From CAYRIF01 sp964424205 (lineage in GTDB: Bacteria > Bacteroidota > Bacteroidia > Cytophagales > Cyclobacteriaceae), in assembly GCA_964424205.1 (NCBI GenBank), contig CAYRIF010000204.1:1-6867 (forward strand): 6,867 nt of DNA. The letters run 5' to 3'. Below the pieces are notes generated by a model. That model was not told where the DNA came from. It worked only from the letters and a program-made list of their open reading frames with translations, and made no database searches. Of this stretch, positions 5,182 through 6,867 are shown piece after piece (positions within the stretch are counted from its first letter, which is position 1; each line of letters starts with the position of its first letter). Made by a program: the position numbers and the translations under genes.

Positions 5182-6867
5182 GATCAAAAAAATACTGTAA
5201 TAGCTTGACGGCCTATTCAAGGAGAAAAACAATAGAAGTGAAGGTTGGAAATGCGGCGTTGGGAGGTGACAACCCTATTCGTATTCAGTCCATGACAACA
5301 ACCGATACCATGGATACAATGGCAACGGTGGAGCAATCGATCAAGATGATTAAGGCAGGCTGTGAGTATGTTCGCATTACAGCACCTAGTCTGAAAGAAG
5401 CAAATAACCTCGCTGAAATCAAAAAAGAATTAAAGAAAAGGGGCTACGATGTGCCGCTGATTGCAGACATTCACTTCACGCCCAATGCTGCTGAAGTAGC
5501 TGCACGGATTGTGGAGAAAGTAAGGGTTAATCCTGGTAATTATGTGGACAAGAAGAAATTTCAGGTATTGGAATATACAGCCGAGGAGTATGAGGCAGAG
5601 ATTGAAAGAATCAGAAAGCGATTTACGCCATTGGTGAAAATATGTAAGGAACATGGTACTGCCATGAGGATTGGCACCAACCACGGCTCGCTTTCAGATA
5701 GGATTTTAAGCAGGTATGGCGATACGCCATTGGGCATGGTGGAATCGGCGTTAGAGTTTTTGCGAATATGTGAAGATTTAGAATACTATGAGGTGGTGCT
5801 TTCTATGAAGGCGAGTAATACACAAATCATGGTGCAAGCCTATCGATTATTAGTGAATCGTCTGGAAGCAGAGGGTATGCAGGCTTATCCGCTGCATTTG
5901 GGTGTTACTGAGGCAGGTGAAGGAGAAGATGGGAGAATAAAATCTGCAGTGGGCATTGGTACTTTGCTAGAAGATGGGCTAGGCGATACCATTCGTGTTT
6001 CGCTGACCGAAGACCCAGAATTTGAGATGCCTGTAGCAAAAATATTAGCAGCAAGGTATGATGATAGAAAGGGGCATGCGCCTATCCAACCAATCGATGA
6101 AGTGCCACATAACCCATTTAATTATTTCAAAAGAGTCGCTAGAGAAGTGGAGAATATAGGCGGAGGAAATGTGCCGCGCGTGATTGCTGATTTGAGTCAC
6201 TTGCAAAACGTTACTTTGAAAGACCTGAAAAGTATCGGGCATTTTTACATGCCTTTGCTTGATAAATGGAAAATGAATGATTTGGGAAGTGATTTTGTCT
6301 ATACCGAAAATAATCCAATACCTTTTATGCTTCCGAATGGATTGAAAGAGATTTTGGATGCTGAAACGTGGAAGGGGTTGGCAGATAAATCCAATAAATT
6401 CCCACTGTTTTCAGTTAAGAGTTACAGCCTAGCCGTTCAGAAAAGTGATGTTACGAACTTCTTGCGGTTAAATATTTCTGATTTGACCCAAGTGTTATTG
6501 GATAAAATTAGAAACGACAAAACATTGGTGCTGATGTTAGATAGTGACAACGCACATGCCATGCCAGAACTGCGACGGTTTTTCTTTGAGCTAGCGCAAA
6601 AGAAGATTGATGTACCTGTTGTTATTATCAGAAAGTACAAGGAAGTGTCAGCGGAAAAATTGCAGTTGCATGCAGCGACGGATGTCGGGGGATTGCTGAT
6701 TGATGGCTATGGCGAGGGAGTGATGTTAGGTGCAGAATGTGTAACTGAAAGTGACAAAGAAATTATTTTAGATACTATCAAAAACTATAACAATACTGCT
6801 TTTGGTATTTTGCAAGCAGCGCGTACCAGAATGTCTAAAACGGAGTATATTTCTTGCCCATCATGTG
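5166..6867 (+). CDS. ispG: 4-hydroxy-3-methylbut-2-enyl diphosphate synthase, long form (3' end outside window)
   Basis: IspG (GcpE) reductively opens methylerythritol cyclodiphosphate to HMBPP, the penultimate MEP-pathway step, using a [4Fe-4S] cluster and an external electron donor. I read 567 codons from the ATG at 5166 to the edge; a nearer ATG at 5158 meets a stop after two codons. The N-terminal TIM barrel shows PIRIQSMTTTDTMDT (37-51), CEYVRITAPS, LIADIHFTP, RIGTNHGSLSDR, LSMKASN and LHLGVTEAGEGEDG. After the barrel, roughly residues 285-555 form the extra domain found in the long IspG of Bacteroidota, Chlamydiae and plants and absent from the short E. coli type. The final visible codons give ISCPSC, the first cluster cysteine pair (Cys564 and Cys567). 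The third cysteine and the catalytic Glu lie beyond the window, about 50-100 residues away judging from the family. The gene is divergent from ispE, and its leader carries hairpins and a duplicated start. Confidence 0.96.
   Translation, partial: MSTKDRSKKYCNSLTAYSRRKTIEVKVGNAALGGDNPIRIQSMTTTDTMDTMATVEQSIKMIKAGCEYVRITAPSLKEANNLAEIKKELKKRGYDVPLIADIHFTPNAAEVAARIVEKVRVNPGNYVDKKKFQVLEYTAEEYEAEIERIRKRFTPLVKICKEHGTAMRIGTNHGSLSDRILSRYGDTPLGMVESALEFLRICEDLEYYEVVLSMKASNTQIMVQAYRLLVNRLEAEGMQAYPLHLGVTEAGEGEDGRIKSAVGIGTLLEDGLGDTIRVSLTEDPEFEMPVAKILAARYDDRKGHAPIQPIDEVPHNPFNYFKRVAREVENIGGGNVPRVIADLSHLQNVTLKDLKSIGHFYMPLLDKWKMNDLGSDFVYTENNPIPFMLPNGLKEILDAETWKGLADKSNKFPLFSVKSYSLAVQKSDVTNFLRLNISDLTQVLLDKIRNDKTLVLMLDSDNAHAMPELRRFFFELAQKKIDVPVVIIRKYKEVSAEKLQLHAATDVGGLLIDGYGEGVMLGAECVTESDKEIILDTIKNYNNTAFGILQAARTRMSKTEYISCPSC

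Noticed and set aside
5430..6640. Three minus-strand open frames (65-84 codons) inside ispG
   Set aside because: All are antisense to continuous, well-conserved IspG coding sequence and have no recognisable content.

Overview
The window looks like a chromosomal segment from a Bacteroidota bacterium, probably of the Cytophagales type; this rests on protein character, not on a search. The clues are an IspG of the long kind with a large inserted domain, a tRNA-guanine transglycosylase (Tgt) without the usual zinc cysteines, a tgt gene followed directly by an LptF/LptG-type permease, weak Shine-Dalgarno sequences, A+T-rich spacers and TAnnTTTG-like -7 boxes.

Layout. Positions 1-649 (minus strand) hold most of a membrane-anchored DJ-1/PfpI-family protein whose 3' end lies outside the window. 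Its nucleophile cysteine position is glycine, and the visible part has no cysteine at all. A 225-bp spacer follows, with a perfect AT-rich dyad and a likely tgt promoter. Positions 875-4033 (plus strand) form a tight three-gene cluster: tgt, an LptF/LptG-type permease and an EamA-type transporter, with gaps of 9 and 18 nt. The cluster ends stop-codon-to-stop-codon against ispE on the minus strand, with no spacer. ispE most likely starts at 4843, not at an upstream TTG. ispG runs from 5166 off the right edge and is cut inside its first iron-sulfur cysteine motif.

How the genes relate. IspE and IspG catalyse two steps of the MEP isoprenoid pathway and are transcribed divergently from a shared 322-bp region. 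Isoprenoids feed undecaprenyl phosphate and quinones. LptF/LptG permeases extract lipopolysaccharide toward the outer membrane. Tgt modifies tRNA wobble bases. These are housekeeping genes, and I see no defence system, CRISPR array, phage or insertion-sequence gene.

The 322-bp ispE-ispG region is the least ordinary stretch. It has a 63-nt almost pure pyrimidine/purine tract in the ispE leader. It also has two copies of the ispG start region 157 bp apart; the upstream copy encodes only MSTEIH before a stop. Between the copies lie two related imperfect hairpins sharing the same internal mismatch, then a run of eight G. This fits insertion of a small palindromic repeat element, or a local duplication, that displaced the ispG start codon. 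A regulatory leader is an alternative.
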